From assembly GCF_024497955.1 (NCBI RefSeq), contig NZ_JANHKP010000016.1:1-64000 (forward strand): a stretch of 64,000 nt of DNA. Direction: 5' to 3'. The position numbers and the translations under genes were made by a program. Shown piece by piece: positions 37,315 through 46,682 of this stretch (position 1 is the stretch's first letter; every line of letters begins with the position of its first letter). The stretch is from Streptomyces sp. C10-9-1. GTDB taxonomy: Bacteria > Actinomycetota > Actinomycetes > Streptomycetales > Streptomycetaceae. Below the pieces are notes generated by a model that worked only from the letters and a program-made list of their open reading frames with translations, did no database searches and was not told the DNA's origin.

Positions 37315-37638
37315 CCGTCCGTCCTCCTCCTGCCGGACGCCCCGCGGGGACCGGCGGTTCGGCGCCCCGGTCCGGGCGCCCCCCGTGCGGAAGGGCGCGG
37401 GCGACCGGCGCGGGTGGCGCAGGGGGACGGCCGTCCGTCTCCGCCGGGCCACGATCCGTGATCTGCCACCGATGAATGTGACAATGTACGGCGGCCGCGT
37501 CAAGGGTGCCGCCCGGACCTCCCGGCGGGCACCGGGCACCGGCCGGGGCGCCGCGCCCCGGAGGCCGCCGCCCCTCTCAGGTCGCACGGCCCCTACGGGG
37601 CCCTACCCCTGGAGTCGGACACGGGTCGGTCCACGAGG

Positions 37639-37670
37639 CTGACGTCAGGTGTGGCACGCGCCACTAGCGT
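37639..37670 (+). promoter_or_regulatory. Putative promoter of the ABC exporter operon
   Basis: CTGACG (37639-37644) and TAGCGT (37665-37670) precede GTG 37678 by seven bases from the -10 end. No ribosome site lies between, so the transcript may be leaderless. The 20-bp spacing is long. This is the right end of the 363-bp divergent spacer 37315-37677; the rest shows no gene. Confidence 0.35.
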
Positions 37671-37677
37671 CGACCCC

Positions 37678-38658
37678 GTGACTGTGATCGCGACCGAAAG
37701 CCTGAGCAAGCGGTTCCCCCGGGTGACCGCGCTTGACCGGCTCTCCTTGGACATCGGCCCCGGTGTGACCGGCCTGGTGGGCGCCAACGGAGCCGGCAAG
37801 TCCACGTTGATCAAGATCCTGCTGGGCCTGTCCCCGGCGACCGAGGGCACCGCCGCCGTGCTCGGCCTCGACGTCGCCACCCGCGGCGCCGAGATCCGCG
37901 AGCGGGTCGGGTACATGCCGGAGCACGACTGCCTGCCGCCCGACGTCTCGGCCACCGAGTTCGTCGTCCACATGGCGCGCATGTCGGGCCTGCCGCCGAC
38001 GGCCGCCCGGGAGCGGACGGCCGACACCCTGCGGCACGTCGGCCTCTACGAGGAGCGGTACCGCCCCATCGGCGGCTACTCCACGGGCATGAAGCAGCGG
38101 GTGAAGCTGGCGCAGGCGCTCGTCCACGACCCGCGGCTCGTGCTGCTGGACGAGCCGACCAACGGCCTCGACCCGGTCGGCCGCGACGACATGCTGGGCC
38201 TGATCCGCCGTATCCACACGGAGTTCGGCATCTCGGTCCTCGTCACCTCCCACCTCCTGGGCGAGCTGGAGCGGACCTGCGACCACGTGGTCGTGATCGA
38301 CGGCGGCGCCCTGCTGCGCTCCAGCTCCACCCGGGACTTCACCCGCACCACGACCACCCTCGCGGTGGAGGTCACCGACTCCGACGCCCACCCCGACGGC
38401 ACGGCCGCCCTGCGCGGGGCGCTCCTCGCGGCCGGAGTGCGGCCGCACGAGGGCGAGGAGCAGGGACTGCCCGGAGCCGGCCACATCCTGCTGCTGGAGG
38501 CCACCGGCGAGGAGACCTACGACCTCGTCCGCGACACCGTCGCCGAACTCGGCCTCGGACTCGTCCGGATGGAGCAGCGACGCCACCACATCGCCGAGGT
38601 GTTCCGGCCCGGGACGCCGGACGCGGAGGCACGGACCATGGAGGTGCAGACCCCGTGA
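37678..38658 (+). CDS. ABC transporter ATP-binding protein
   Basis: The 326-residue ATPase has Walker A GANGAGKST (about residue 39), Q-loop region YMPEHDCLPP, signature YSTGMKQRVKLAQAL and Walker B LVLLDEPTNGLD, then the switch HLLGELE region. It resembles the ATPases of DrrA/NatA-type exporters. It is first of a four-gene operon in which ATPase and permease genes alternate and overlap by four bases (GTGA). The exporter's substrate is unknown. Confidence 0.92.
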   Translation: MTVIATESLSKRFPRVTALDRLSLDIGPGVTGLVGANGAGKSTLIKILLGLSPATEGTAAVLGLDVATRGAEIRERVGYMPEHDCLPPDVSATEFVVHMARMSGLPPTAARERTADTLRHVGLYEERYRPIGGYSTGMKQRVKLAQALVHDPRLVLLDEPTNGLDPVGRDDMLGLIRRIHTEFGISVLVTSHLLGELERTCDHVVVIDGGALLRSSSTRDFTRTTTTLAVEVTDSDAHPDGTAALRGALLAAGVRPHEGEEQGLPGAGHILLLEATGEETYDLVRDTVAELGLGLVRMEQRRHHIAEVFRPGTPDAEARTMEVQTP

Positions 38659-39620
38659 CCCCCCAGACCCCCGGGCCCGCCCGGACGACCGGGGCACCCC
38701 TGCCCTCCGGGGCCGCGCACTCCCCCGGGAGTGCGCAGCCCCCCGGCAGCACCCGGATCCACGACATCGGCTACCGCCACTACGACGGCCCGCGGCTCGG
38801 CCGCTCCTACGCCCGCCGGTCGCTCTACACGCAGTCGCTGCGCGGCGCCTTCGGGCTGGGGCGCTCGGCGAAGTCCAAGGTGCTGCCGATGATCCTCACG
38901 GGGATCATGTGCCTGGTCGCGGCGATCACGGTGGCCGTGGCCCTCGCCGTGCCCGGCAGCACCGAACTGCCCATGGAGTACACCCGCTTCGCGATCGTCA
39001 TGCAGGCGCTGATCGGGCTGTTCCTGGCGGCGCAGGCGCCCCAGTCGGTCTCCCGGGACCTGCGCTTCAAGACGGTGCCGCTCTACTTCTCCCGGCCCAT
39101 CGAGCGCTCGGACTACGTGCTCGCGAAGTTCGCCGCGATGGCCTCCGCGCTGTTCGTGCTCACCGGGGCGCCCCTGGTGATCCTCTACGCGGGTGCGCTG
39201 CTCGCGAAGTTCGACGTCGCGGACCAGACGAAGGGATTCGCCCAGGCCGTGGTCTCCGTGGCGCTGCTCTCCCTGCTCTTCGGCGGGATCGGACTCGTGC
39301 TGGCCGCCTTCACCCCGCGCCGCGGCTTCGGAGTCGCCGCGGTCATCGCCGCGATGACCATCACCTACGGTGCCGTGACCACCGTGCAGGCCATCGCCTT
39401 CGAGTCGGGCTCGCCCGGCGCGGTGGAGTGGCTGGGACTGTTCTCGCCCGCCACGCTCGTCGACGGCGTGCAGACCGCGTTCCTCGGCGCCACCTCCGCC
39501 TTCCCCGGCGGGCAGGGGCCCGGCGCGGGCGTCGGGGCGGTGTACCTGGCCGTCCTCCTCGCCCTGGTCGCCGGCAGCTACGCCGTCCTGATGCGCCGCT
39601 ACCGAAAGGTCGGACTGTGA
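38655..39620 (+). CDS. ABC transporter permease
   Basis: The 321-residue protein has a proline-rich cytoplasmic N-terminus (about residues 1-45) and six hydrophobic helices, among them VLPMILTGIMCLVAAITVAV, YTRFAIVMQALIGLFL and AVYLAVLLALVAG-like segments. RDLRFKTVPLYFSRPIERSDY is the cytoplasmic loop that contacts the ATPase in ABC-2-type permeases. It overlaps both neighbouring ATPase genes by four bases, so all are translationally coupled. Confidence 0.88.
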   Translation: MTPQTPGPARTTGAPLPSGAAHSPGSAQPPGSTRIHDIGYRHYDGPRLGRSYARRSLYTQSLRGAFGLGRSAKSKVLPMILTGIMCLVAAITVAVALAVPGSTELPMEYTRFAIVMQALIGLFLAAQAPQSVSRDLRFKTVPLYFSRPIERSDYVLAKFAAMASALFVLTGAPLVILYAGALLAKFDVADQTKGFAQAVVSVALLSLLFGGIGLVLAAFTPRRGFGVAAVIAAMTITYGAVTTVQAIAFESGSPGAVEWLGLFSPATLVDGVQTAFLGATSAFPGGQGPGAGVGAVYLAVLLALVAGSYAVLMRRYRKVGL

Positions 39621-40528
39621 CCACCATCGACATCGCCAACGCCTCGCGGTGGTTCGGCAACGTCGTCGCCGTGAACGACGTGAGCATGAGCATCGGACCG
39701 GGTGTCACCGGTCTTCTCGGCCCCAACGGCGCGGGAAAGTCCACCCTGATCAACATGATGGGCGGCTTCCTCGCCCCCTCCACCGGCGCCGTGACCCTGG
39801 ACGGGCAGCCGATCTGGCGGAACGAGGGCGTCTACCGCCACATCGGCGTGGTGCCCGAGCGGGAGGCCATGTACGACTTCCTCACGGGCCGGGAGTTCGT
39901 CGTCGCCAACGCCGAACTGCACGGGCTGGACGGCCGGGCGGCCGGGCGGGCCCTCGCCACGGTGGAGATGGAGTACGCGCAGGACCGCAAGATCGCGACC
40001 TACAGCAAGGGCATGCGCCAGCGGGTCAAGATGGCCTCCGCCCTGGTCCACGAGCCCTCCGTGCTGCTGCTCGACGAGCCGTTCAACGGCATGGACCCGC
40101 GCCAGCGGATGCAGCTGATGGACCTGCTGCGCCGGATGGGAGCCGACGGCAGGACGGTGCTGTTCTCCTCGCACATCCTGGAGGAGGTCGAGCAGCTCGC
40201 CTCGCACATCGAGGTGATCGTGGCCGGGCGGCACGCCGCGAGCGGCGACTTCCGCCGCATCCGGCGCCTGATGACCGACCGGCCGCACCGCTACCTGGTG
40301 CGCTCGAGCGACGACCGGGCGCTCGCCGCCGCCCTGATCGCCGACCCCTCCACGGCCGGCATCGAGGTGGACGCGGCGGAGGGCGCCCTGCGCATCCAGG
40401 CCGTCGACTTCGGCCGGTTCACCGGGCTGCTCCCCCGGGTCGCCCGCGAGCACGGCATCAGGCTGCTGTCCGTCTCGCCGTCCGACGAGTCGCTCGAATC
40501 GGTCTTCTCGTACCTCGTAGCGGCCTGA
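39617..40528 (+). CDS. ABC transporter ATP-binding protein (second ATPase of the operon)
   Basis: The 303-residue ATPase has Walker A GPNGAGKSTLINMMGG (about residue 37), the switch-proximal VVPEREAMYDFL, signature YSKGMRQRVKMASAL and Walker B LLLDEPFNGMD. A C-terminal region of about 90 residues follows the nucleotide-binding domain. GTG 39617 overlaps the upstream permease stop by four bases. A second permease starts nine bases after its stop. Confidence 0.92.
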   Translation: MTTIDIANASRWFGNVVAVNDVSMSIGPGVTGLLGPNGAGKSTLINMMGGFLAPSTGAVTLDGQPIWRNEGVYRHIGVVPEREAMYDFLTGREFVVANAELHGLDGRAAGRALATVEMEYAQDRKIATYSKGMRQRVKMASALVHEPSVLLLDEPFNGMDPRQRMQLMDLLRRMGADGRTVLFSSHILEEVEQLASHIEVIVAGRHAASGDFRRIRRLMTDRPHRYLVRSSDDRALAAALIADPSTAGIEVDAAEGALRIQAVDFGRFTGLLPRVAREHGIRLLSVSPSDESLESVFSYLVAA

Positions 40529-40536
40529 AAGGACCT

Positions 40537-41265
40537 GTGACCACGATGTACAACCCCACGGTCGCCCGGCTCACCTACCGGGCCGTCCTCGGGCGGCGCC
40601 GGGCCGCCATCCTCTTCGTGCTCCCGGCGCTGCTGCTGCTCCTCGCCGCCGCGGTGCGCGGCTTCCACGGCGCCGACGACCAGGTCGCCGCCGACCTGCT
40701 GGGCGGCTTCGCCCTGGCCACGATGGTGCCCCTGATCGGAGTCATCGCGGGAACGGGCGCGATCGGTCCGGAGATCGACGACGGCTCGATCGTCTACCTC
40801 CTCTCCAAGCCGGTGAAGCGCTCCGAGATCATCGCCACCAAGTTCACGGTGGCCCTCGCCGTCACGATGGCCTTCTCGGCGCTGCCGACGCTCCTCGCGG
40901 GCTTCATCCTGAACGGGAACGGCCAGCAGGTCGCGGTCGCCTGCGCGGTGGCCGCGCTGGTCGCCTCCTTCGCCTACAGCGCGCTGTTCCTGCTGCTGGG
41001 CACGGTGAGCCGGCACGCGGTGGTCATCGGCCTCGTCTACGCCCTGGTCTGGGAGTCGCTCTTCGGCAGCCTGGTACCCGGCGCACGGACGCTGAGCGTC
41101 CAGCAGTGGTCGCTGGCGCTGGCCGAACGCATCGCCGGGGAGGGCCTGTTCGGCTCCGACGTCGGCATGGCGGCGGCCGTGTCCCTGCTCGTGGGCGTGA
41201 CGGTCGCGGCGATCTGGTATGCGGGCAGCAAGCTCCGCGGCCTGACCCTGGCCGGGGAGGAGTAG
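40537..41265 (+). CDS. ABC transporter permease (second of the operon)
   Basis: The 242-residue protein has six hydrophobic helices (RAAILFVLPALLLLLAAAV, FALATMVPLIGVIAGTGAI and others). The coupling segment GPEIDDGSIVYLLSKPVKRSE, typical of ABC-2 permeases, mirrors SRPIERSDY in the first permease. GTG 40537 sits three bases after AAGGA; ATG 40546 is an alternative. It ends the operon; an 18-bp perfect terminator hairpin follows 22 bp after the stop. Confidence 0.88.
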   Translation: MTTMYNPTVARLTYRAVLGRRRAAILFVLPALLLLLAAAVRGFHGADDQVAADLLGGFALATMVPLIGVIAGTGAIGPEIDDGSIVYLLSKPVKRSEIIATKFTVALAVTMAFSALPTLLAGFILNGNGQQVAVACAVAALVASFAYSALFLLLGTVSRHAVVIGLVYALVWESLFGSLVPGARTLSVQQWSLALAERIAGEGLFGSDVGMAAAVSLLVGVTVAAIWYAGSKLRGLTLAGEE

Positions 41266-41287
41266 CCCCGGCCGACCGGGACCAGCC

Positions 41288-41326
41288 CGCCCGGCGCCGC
41301 CCCGCACCGCGGGGCGGCGCCGGGCG
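41288..41326 (+). terminator. Operon terminator, 18-bp perfect hairpin
   Basis: 41288-41305 pairs with 41309-41326 around a 3-nt loop, after the exporter operon. The rest of the 390-bp convergent gap (41266-41655) contains nothing I can support. Confidence 0.9.
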
Positions 41327-41655
41327 CGTTGGTGTCCCCGGACCCGCCGCGGGACCGGGGACGGGGAGGTGTGCCCGGAACCCCGGCCGGATATTCGGTG
41401 GAGCGCGGACGGCCGCCCGCGGCACAGTGGTCCCACCGGTGGAACGGCCCGTGCCGTGCCCGCCGGAGGGACCGGGAGCGGAGCACGTCGGCGGCACGGA
41501 GTTCGAGTCCCCGCCCACCGCGCTCCCGTCGGGGCGGGCCGGGCGGGCCGCGGCGGGGCAGGAGCCACCGGCCGCGTGCCGCTCGGCGCTCCGCCCGGGG
41601 GCGGCCGCTTCGAGCGCGCATCCGCGCGGGCCGCCCCCTCCCGGAGCCCTGCCGC

Positions 41656-42468
41656 TCAGCCGGTGAGCAGCTCCTCCAGCACCACCGCGATGCCGTCGTC
41701 GTCGTTCGACGCGGTGACCCGGTGCGCCACGGCCTTGAGGGTGTCGTGCGCGTTGGCCATCGCGACCCCGTGCGCGGCCCAGCCGAACATCGGGATGTCG
41801 TTGGGCATGTCGCCGAAGGCGATGGTGTCCGCCGCGCGGAGGCCGAGGCGGCGGGCGGCGAGCGAGAGCCCCGTGGCCTTGCTCAGCCCGAGCGGCAGGA
41901 TCTCCACCGTGCCGGGGCCGGCCATGACGATGTCCACCAGGCTCCCCACCGTCGCCCGGGCGGCCTCCGTGAGTTCGTCGTCCCCGAGCGTGGGGTGCTG
42001 GATGTAGAGCTTGTTGAGCGGGGCCGCCCACAGCTCGGAGGGCTCCCGCAGCGGCACGTAGGGCAGCGGCCCCTCCTGGGCCCGGTAGCCCTCGCCGATC
42101 AGGACGTCCCCGTCCAGCCCGTCGCGGCCGGCGGCCAGCAGCAGGGGGCCGACCTCGGCCTCGATCTTGGCCAGGGCGAGCCCTGCCAGCTGGCGGTCGA
42201 GCGTCACGGAGGTCAGCAGGCGGTGCTCGCCCGCGTGGTACACCTGCGCGCCCTGGCCGCAGACCGCGAGGCCCCGGTAGCCGAGGTCGTCCAGGATGTG
42301 GCGTGTCCAGGGCACCGCGCGGCCGGTGACGACGATGTGTGCCGCGCCCGCCGCGGTGGCCGCGGCGAGCGCCTCGCGGGTGCGCTGCGAGACGGTGTCG
42401 TCGCCCCGCAGCAGGGTGCCGTCGAGGTCGGTGGCGACGAGCCGGTAGGGGAAGCTGCCGCTGCTCAC
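41656..42468 (-). CDS. HAD superfamily (Cof-type) hydrolase, translationally coupled to serS
   Basis: The 270-residue protein has the HAD motifs [21 protein letters not shown], a Lys in LGLSKATG and [14 protein letters not shown], plus a C2 cap as in the Cof family. It is a paralogue of the hydrolase at 31844-32704 (the shared GDMPNDI block is identical). GTG 42468 overlaps the serS stop by four bases, so it is expressed with seryl-tRNA synthetase. The substrate is unknown. Confidence 0.88.
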   Translation of the reverse strand: MSSGSFPYRLVATDLDGTLLRGDDTVSQRTREALAAATAAGAAHIVVTGRAVPWTRHILDDLGYRGLAVCGQGAQVYHAGEHRLLTSVTLDRQLAGLALAKIEAEVGPLLLAAGRDGLDGDVLIGEGYRAQEGPLPYVPLREPSELWAAPLNKLYIQHPTLGDDELTEAARATVGSLVDIVMAGPGTVEILPLGLSKATGLSLAARRLGLRAADTIAFGDMPNDIPMFGWAAHGVAMANAHDTLKAVAHRVTASNDDDGIAVVLEELLTG

Positions 42469-43742
42469 CGGGAGATCGGCTCCAGCACCTCGCGGCCGCC
42501 GAGGTAGGGGCGCAGCACCTCCGGCACCCGCACGGACCCGTCGGCCTGCTGGTGGTTCTCCAGGATCGCCACGATGGTGCGCGGGACGGCGCACAGGGTG
42601 CCGTTGAGCGTGGCCAGCGGCTGGACCTTCCGGCCCTCGCGCATGCGGACGGAGAGGCGGCGGGCCTGGAAGCTGTCGCAGTTCGAGGCGGAGGTCAGCT
42701 CGCGGTACCTGCCCTGGGTGGGGATCCACGCCTCGCAGTCGTACTTGCGGGAGGCGGACGCCCCGAGGTCGCCGGTGGCGACGTCGATCACCTGGAAGGG
42801 CAGCTCCAGGGAGGTGAGCCACTGCTTCTCCCACTCCAGCAGCCGCTTGTGCTCGGCCTCGGCCTCCTCGGGGGCGACGTAGGAGAACATCTCCACCTTG
42901 TCGAACTGGTGGACGCGGAAGATGCCCCGGGTGTCCTTGCCGTAGGTGCCGGCCTCGCGGCGGTAGCAGGGCGAGAAGCCCGCGTAGCGCAGCGGGAGCG
43001 CGTCCGCGTCGAGGATCTCGTCCATGTGGTAGGCGGCGAGCGGGACCTCGGAGGTGCCGACGAGGTAGTAGTCGTCCTTCTCCAGGTGGTACACGTTCTC
43101 CGCGGCCTGGCCGAGGAAGCCGGTGCCCTCCATGGCGCGCGGGCGGACCAGCGCCGGGGTCAGCATCGGGGTGAAGCCGGCCTCGGTGGCCTGGGCGATC
43201 GACGCGTTGACGAGGGCGAGCTCCAGCAGGGCGCCCACGCCGGTCAGGTAGTAGAAGCGCGAGCCGGAGACCTTCGCGCCGCGTTCGACGTCGATGGCGC
43301 CGAGGGCCTCGCCGAGCTCCAGGTGGTCCCTGGGCTCGAAGCCCTCCGCTCCGAAGTCGCGGACGGTGCCGTGCGTCTCCAGGACGACGAAGTCCTCCTC
43401 GCCGCCGACCGGGACGTCCTCGTGGACCAGGTTGCCCAGCCGGAGCAGGAGGCGGCGGGTCTCGTCGTCCGCCTCGTTCTGCGCTGCCTCGGCGGCCTTC
43501 ACGTCGCTCTTGAGCTGCTCCGCCTTGCCGAGCAGCTCGGCGCGCTCCTCGGGGGAGGCCTTGGGGATCAGCTTGCCGAGCGACTTCTGCTCGGCACGCA
43601 GCTCGTCGAAGCGGACGCCGGAGGACCGCCGCCGCTCGTCGGCGAGGAGCAGGGCGTCGACGAGGTCGACGTCCTCTCCACGGGCGCGCTGGGACGCGCG
43701 GACTCGGTCGGGGTCCTCACGGAGCAGGCGAAGGTCAATCAC
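42465..43742 (-). CDS. serS: Seryl-tRNA synthetase
   Basis: The 425-residue class II synthetase charges tRNA-Ser. The N-terminal region (about residues 1-110, with [20 protein letters not shown] and [20 protein letters not shown]) forms the long antiparallel coiled-coil arm that grips the tRNA-Ser variable arm. Motif 2 is [20 protein letters not shown], and motif 3 lies in the [17 protein letters not shown] to [12 protein letters not shown] stretch. Length is normal for SerRS. The start is GTG 43742. It is followed by a coupled HAD hydrolase gene, and its upstream region carries a DnaA-box cluster. Confidence 0.97.
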   Translation of the reverse strand: MIDLRLLREDPDRVRASQRARGEDVDLVDALLLADERRRSSGVRFDELRAEQKSLGKLIPKASPEERAELLGKAEQLKSDVKAAEAAQNEADDETRRLLLRLGNLVHEDVPVGGEEDFVVLETHGTVRDFGAEGFEPRDHLELGEALGAIDVERGAKVSGSRFYYLTGVGALLELALVNASIAQATEAGFTPMLTPALVRPRAMEGTGFLGQAAENVYHLEKDDYYLVGTSEVPLAAYHMDEILDADALPLRYAGFSPCYRREAGTYGKDTRGIFRVHQFDKVEMFSYVAPEEAEAEHKRLLEWEKQWLTSLELPFQVIDVATGDLGASASRKYDCEAWIPTQGRYRELTSASNCDSFQARRLSVRMREGRKVQPLATLNGTLCAVPRTIVAILENHQQADGSVRVPEVLRPYLGGREVLEPISR

Positions 43743-43937
43743 CCCACCAGGCTACCGGTGCCGACTCGGGCCCCCGCACCGGATATTGCCGTGCGTGTCG
43801 TTATGTCCTTATTGATCCCCTTGATAAAAAGCCGCGGGGAAAACCGGCCGGCGAATGGCACGCTGCCGCGCCCCGGGAAGGCGGCGCCGGGGGCGGTCGG
43901 GCCGCCCCCGGCGCCCTCCGCCCGGATGGCGGGCGCG

Positions 43938-44259
43938 CTGTCCACAGGAATGGCAAGGGCGGCACAGGTTATCCACAGGCTGTGTGAAGACCCTGTGGAT
44001 TCTGGAATTGATCATTCCGAAGCTGTCGGGATTGCCATCGGATTCGCGGTTCAAACCCCATTCGCCCACTCATTCGGGTGGGAGATTCTCCCCTTGCGGG
44101 GGTGATCGGTGGAATTGGGCCGACGGGGGCGCCCCGCACCCCCGGGGCGCCCCAGGCGCCGAAGGCGGTCCACCGAGCCGATTTGTCGACCCTCCGACGG
44201 TTCACTGTCGACTTGTCCCCAGGTCGAGAAGCGAGCCTGTGGATAAGTTCTGTGGACAA
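43938..44259. other. DnaA-box cluster in the serS-pheA spacer
   Basis: Exact boxes lie at 43969-43977 (TTATCCACA, plus), 44238-44246 (TGTGGATAA, minus) and 44251-44259 (TGTGGACAA, minus). One-mismatch boxes lie at 43938-43946 and 44213-44221. They occupy the 601-bp non-coding spacer 43743-44343, which also has an AT-rich stretch (43801-43830) unusual in this DNA. The spacer must also contain the serS promoter. No gene is supported inside it. Confidence 0.75.
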
Positions 44260-44343
44260 GAAAAGTCAGCCCGTAGGACCGGGGCGCCGCCCGCCGCGGG
44301 ATGCCGCGAGCCGGAAACCGCCGCCCGCCGCGGCCCGCGCGGC

Positions 44344-45285
44344 TCAGTCCTCCGCGCGGCCGTCCTGGCAGCGTGCCAGCCAGTCCGACGCGGCCGTGAA
44401 CTCCGCGTCCGAGGTCCCGGCGCGCAGCGGCCGCACATCCTGCCGGGCCACCCCCGCCCGCGGGTACGACCCGAGGAAGCGCACCTTCGGGCAGATCCGC
44501 TTCAGCCCCATCAGCGCCTCGCCCACCCGCCGGTCCGCGATGTGCCCCTCCGCGTCCACGGCGAAGCAGTAGTTGCCGATGCCCGCGCCCGTGGGCCGGG
44601 ACTGGATCAGCATCAGGTTGACCCCGCGCACGGCGAACTCCTGCAGCAGCTCCAGCAGCGCGCCGGGATGGTCGTCGCCCAGCCAGATCACCACGGAGGT
44701 CTTGTCCGCCCCGGTGGGCGCCGACGGCCGGGCCGGGCGCCCCACGAGCACGAAGCGGGTCTCCGCGTTGTCCGCGTCGTGGATCTGGGTGACCAGCGGC
44801 TCCAGGCCGTAGGTGGCCGCCGCGAACTCGCCCGCGAACGCCGCGTCGTAGCGGCCCTCCTGCACCAGCCGGGCGCCGTCCGCGTTGGACGCCGCCGACT
44901 CCCACAGCGCGTCCGGCAGATGGCCGCGCAGCCAGTTGCGCACCTGGGGCTGGGCGACCGGGTGGCCCGTGACGGTCTTGATCTGCGACAGCTCGGTGCC
45001 CGGACGCACCAGCAGCGCGAACGCGATCGGCAGCAGCACCTCGCGGTAGATCATCAGGGGTTCGCCGGCGGCCAGCTCGTCCAGGGTGGCCGTCACCCCG
45101 CCCTCCACCGAGTTCTCGATGGGCACCAGCGCGGCCGCGGCCTCGCCCGCACGGACGGCGTCCAGGGCCGCCGGCACGGACAGCATGGGGACGAGTTCGC
45201 GCGTGGCGGCCTCGGGAAGCGTGCGCAGGGCAGCCTCGGTGAAGGTCCCCTCGGGGCCCAGGTACGTGAAGCGCGTGGCGGACAT
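44344..45285 (-). CDS. pheA: Prephenate dehydratase
   Basis: The 313-residue enzyme converts prephenate to phenylpyruvate in phenylalanine biosynthesis. It has a catalytic domain (about residues 1-185), opening with FTYLGPEGTFTEAAL and containing LVPIENSVEGGV and ETRFVLVGR (the conserved Thr-Arg-Phe). A C-terminal ACT domain (about 200-280) has ELLQEFAVRGVNLMLIQSRP, the site for feedback control by phenylalanine. There is no chorismate mutase domain. The ATG at 45285 lies directly before the first strand. The gene stands alone between the DnaA-box spacer and the copper operon. Confidence 0.96.
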   Translation of the reverse strand: MSATRFTYLGPEGTFTEAALRTLPEAATRELVPMLSVPAALDAVRAGEAAAALVPIENSVEGGVTATLDELAAGEPLMIYREVLLPIAFALLVRPGTELSQIKTVTGHPVAQPQVRNWLRGHLPDALWESAASNADGARLVQEGRYDAAFAGEFAAATYGLEPLVTQIHDADNAETRFVLVGRPARPSAPTGADKTSVVIWLGDDHPGALLELLQEFAVRGVNLMLIQSRPTGAGIGNYCFAVDAEGHIADRRVGEALMGLKRICPKVRFLGSYPRAGVARQDVRPLRAGTSDAEFTAASDWLARCQDGRAED

Positions 45286-45445
45286 ACCGTCACCCTAAGG
45301 CCTGTCCCGAGGTCCCCGGCGGGCGTACGGCGACGGCCGCGGCACCCCGCCGCGTCCCCGCGGCCCCCCTCCGCACACCCGGTACGGCGGGGCGGACAGC
45401 CTGCGGCCCCCGGCCGGCCCCCCGGCGCCCGTCCGCGGGCCGTCC

Positions 45446-46675
45446 TCAGCCCTCCAGCAGCCGCTGCCCCACGTACTCGCCCTCCGCCGGGCCGGGCGGC
45501 ACGGCGAACAGCCCGCTGGCCTCGTGCCGGATGAACGCCGAGAGCGCGTCGCCCCGGTCCAGCTTGCGCTGCACCGGGACGAAACCCCGGAGCGGATCGG
45601 CCTGCCAGCACACGAACAGCAGCCCCGCGTCCGGGGCACCGTCCTCCCCGGGCCCGTCGTGGTACGAGAAGGGCCGCCGCAGCATCGCCGCACCGCCGTT
45701 CTGCTCCGGCGCGGAGATCCGGGCGTGGGCGTTGGCGGGGATGACGAGGGAGCCGTCCGGGCCCACCGCCTCCAGGTCGGGCTCGGTCGCCTCGGTGCCG
45801 CCGGTCAGCGGAGCGCCGTCCGACTTGCGCCGCCCGATGACCTTCTCCTGCGCGTTCAGGGCGAGCCGCTCCCAGTCGTCGAGGAGCATCCGGATCCTGC
45901 GGACCACGGCGTACGAACCGCCCGCCATCCAGGCGTGCTCGGTGTCCCGCGGGACGAAGACCCGCTGCCGGAAGTCGGGTTCGGAGGGCTTCGGGTTGCC
46001 CGTGCCGTCGATCTGGCCCATCAGGTTGCGCGCCGTCATCGGCTTCCCGGTGGCCCCCGGGGAGCGGTTGAACCCGCCCATCTCCCAGCGCGGCACCGCC
46101 GCCCGCCCGGCCGCCCTGCGGATCGCGTGCAGGGCGTGGAAGGCGACCAGGGCGTCGTCCGCGCCGATCTGGACCCACAGGTCGCCCTCCGACCGCTTGG
46201 GGTCGATGCGGTCCGCGGAGAACACCGGCAGCGGGTCGAGCTGCTCGGGGCGGGCAGCCGTGAGCCCGGTGCGGTCGAAGAAGCTGCGGCCGAACCCGAA
46301 GGTGACGGTGAGCGAGCACGGGCCGGCGTCCAGCGCGACACCCGTGTCGCCGTCCCCGGCGGGCCGGCCGGCCATCAGCTCGGCGGCCAGCGCCGACCAC
46401 CGCCGCATCAGTGCCGCCGCCTCCCTGCGCCCCGCCCCGGGGGCGAGATCGAAGGCGGCGAGATGGCCGTGGGACTGCTGCCGGTCGGTGATGCCCGCCT
46501 GGTGCTCGCCGTGGAAGGCCACCGAGGTGGAGCCCACGGTGCTCAGCGCCGTCGGGGAGTCGGCGGTCGCGGAACGGCCCAGGGCGCCGCCCCCGGCGCC
46601 GAGGACGAGTCCGGCCGCACCGGCGGCGCCCGCGGTGCCGAGCAGCCGCCGCCTGGAGATGTCTGTGTCGCTCAC
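45446..46675 (-). CDS. dtpA: DtpA, Tat-exported dye-decolourising peroxidase
   Basis: The 409-residue haem peroxidase begins with a twin-arginine signal peptide (ISRRRLLGTAGAAGAAGLVLG). The DyP signature GQIDGTGNP (GxxDG; Asp is catalytic) is present, with haem-contact segments HAWMAGGSYAVVRRIR and LLFVCWQADP. It lies seven bases after the CopC/CopD fusion and is the last gene of the copper operon. In S. lividans DtpA belongs to this same gene set and works with Sco and ECuC in the copper pathway that leads to the radical oxidase GlxA at hyphal tips. That role is inferred here from identical context. Confidence 0.93.
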   Translation of the reverse strand: MSDTDISRRRLLGTAGAAGAAGLVLGAGGGALGRSATADSPTALSTVGSTSVAFHGEHQAGITDRQQSHGHLAAFDLAPGAGRREAAALMRRWSALAAELMAGRPAGDGDTGVALDAGPCSLTVTFGFGRSFFDRTGLTAARPEQLDPLPVFSADRIDPKRSEGDLWVQIGADDALVAFHALHAIRRAAGRAAVPRWEMGGFNRSPGATGKPMTARNLMGQIDGTGNPKPSEPDFRQRVFVPRDTEHAWMAGGSYAVVRRIRMLLDDWERLALNAQEKVIGRRKSDGAPLTGGTEATEPDLEAVGPDGSLVIPANAHARISAPEQNGGAAMLRRPFSYHDGPGEDGAPDAGLLFVCWQADPLRGFVPVQRKLDRGDALSAFIRHEASGLFAVPPGPAEGEYVGQRLLEG

Positions 46676-46682
46676 GGGTGGT

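Noticed and set aside
43743-44343. oriC itself
   Set aside because: The cluster has too few boxes compared with the many in Streptomyces oriC, and dnaA and dnaN do not flank it.
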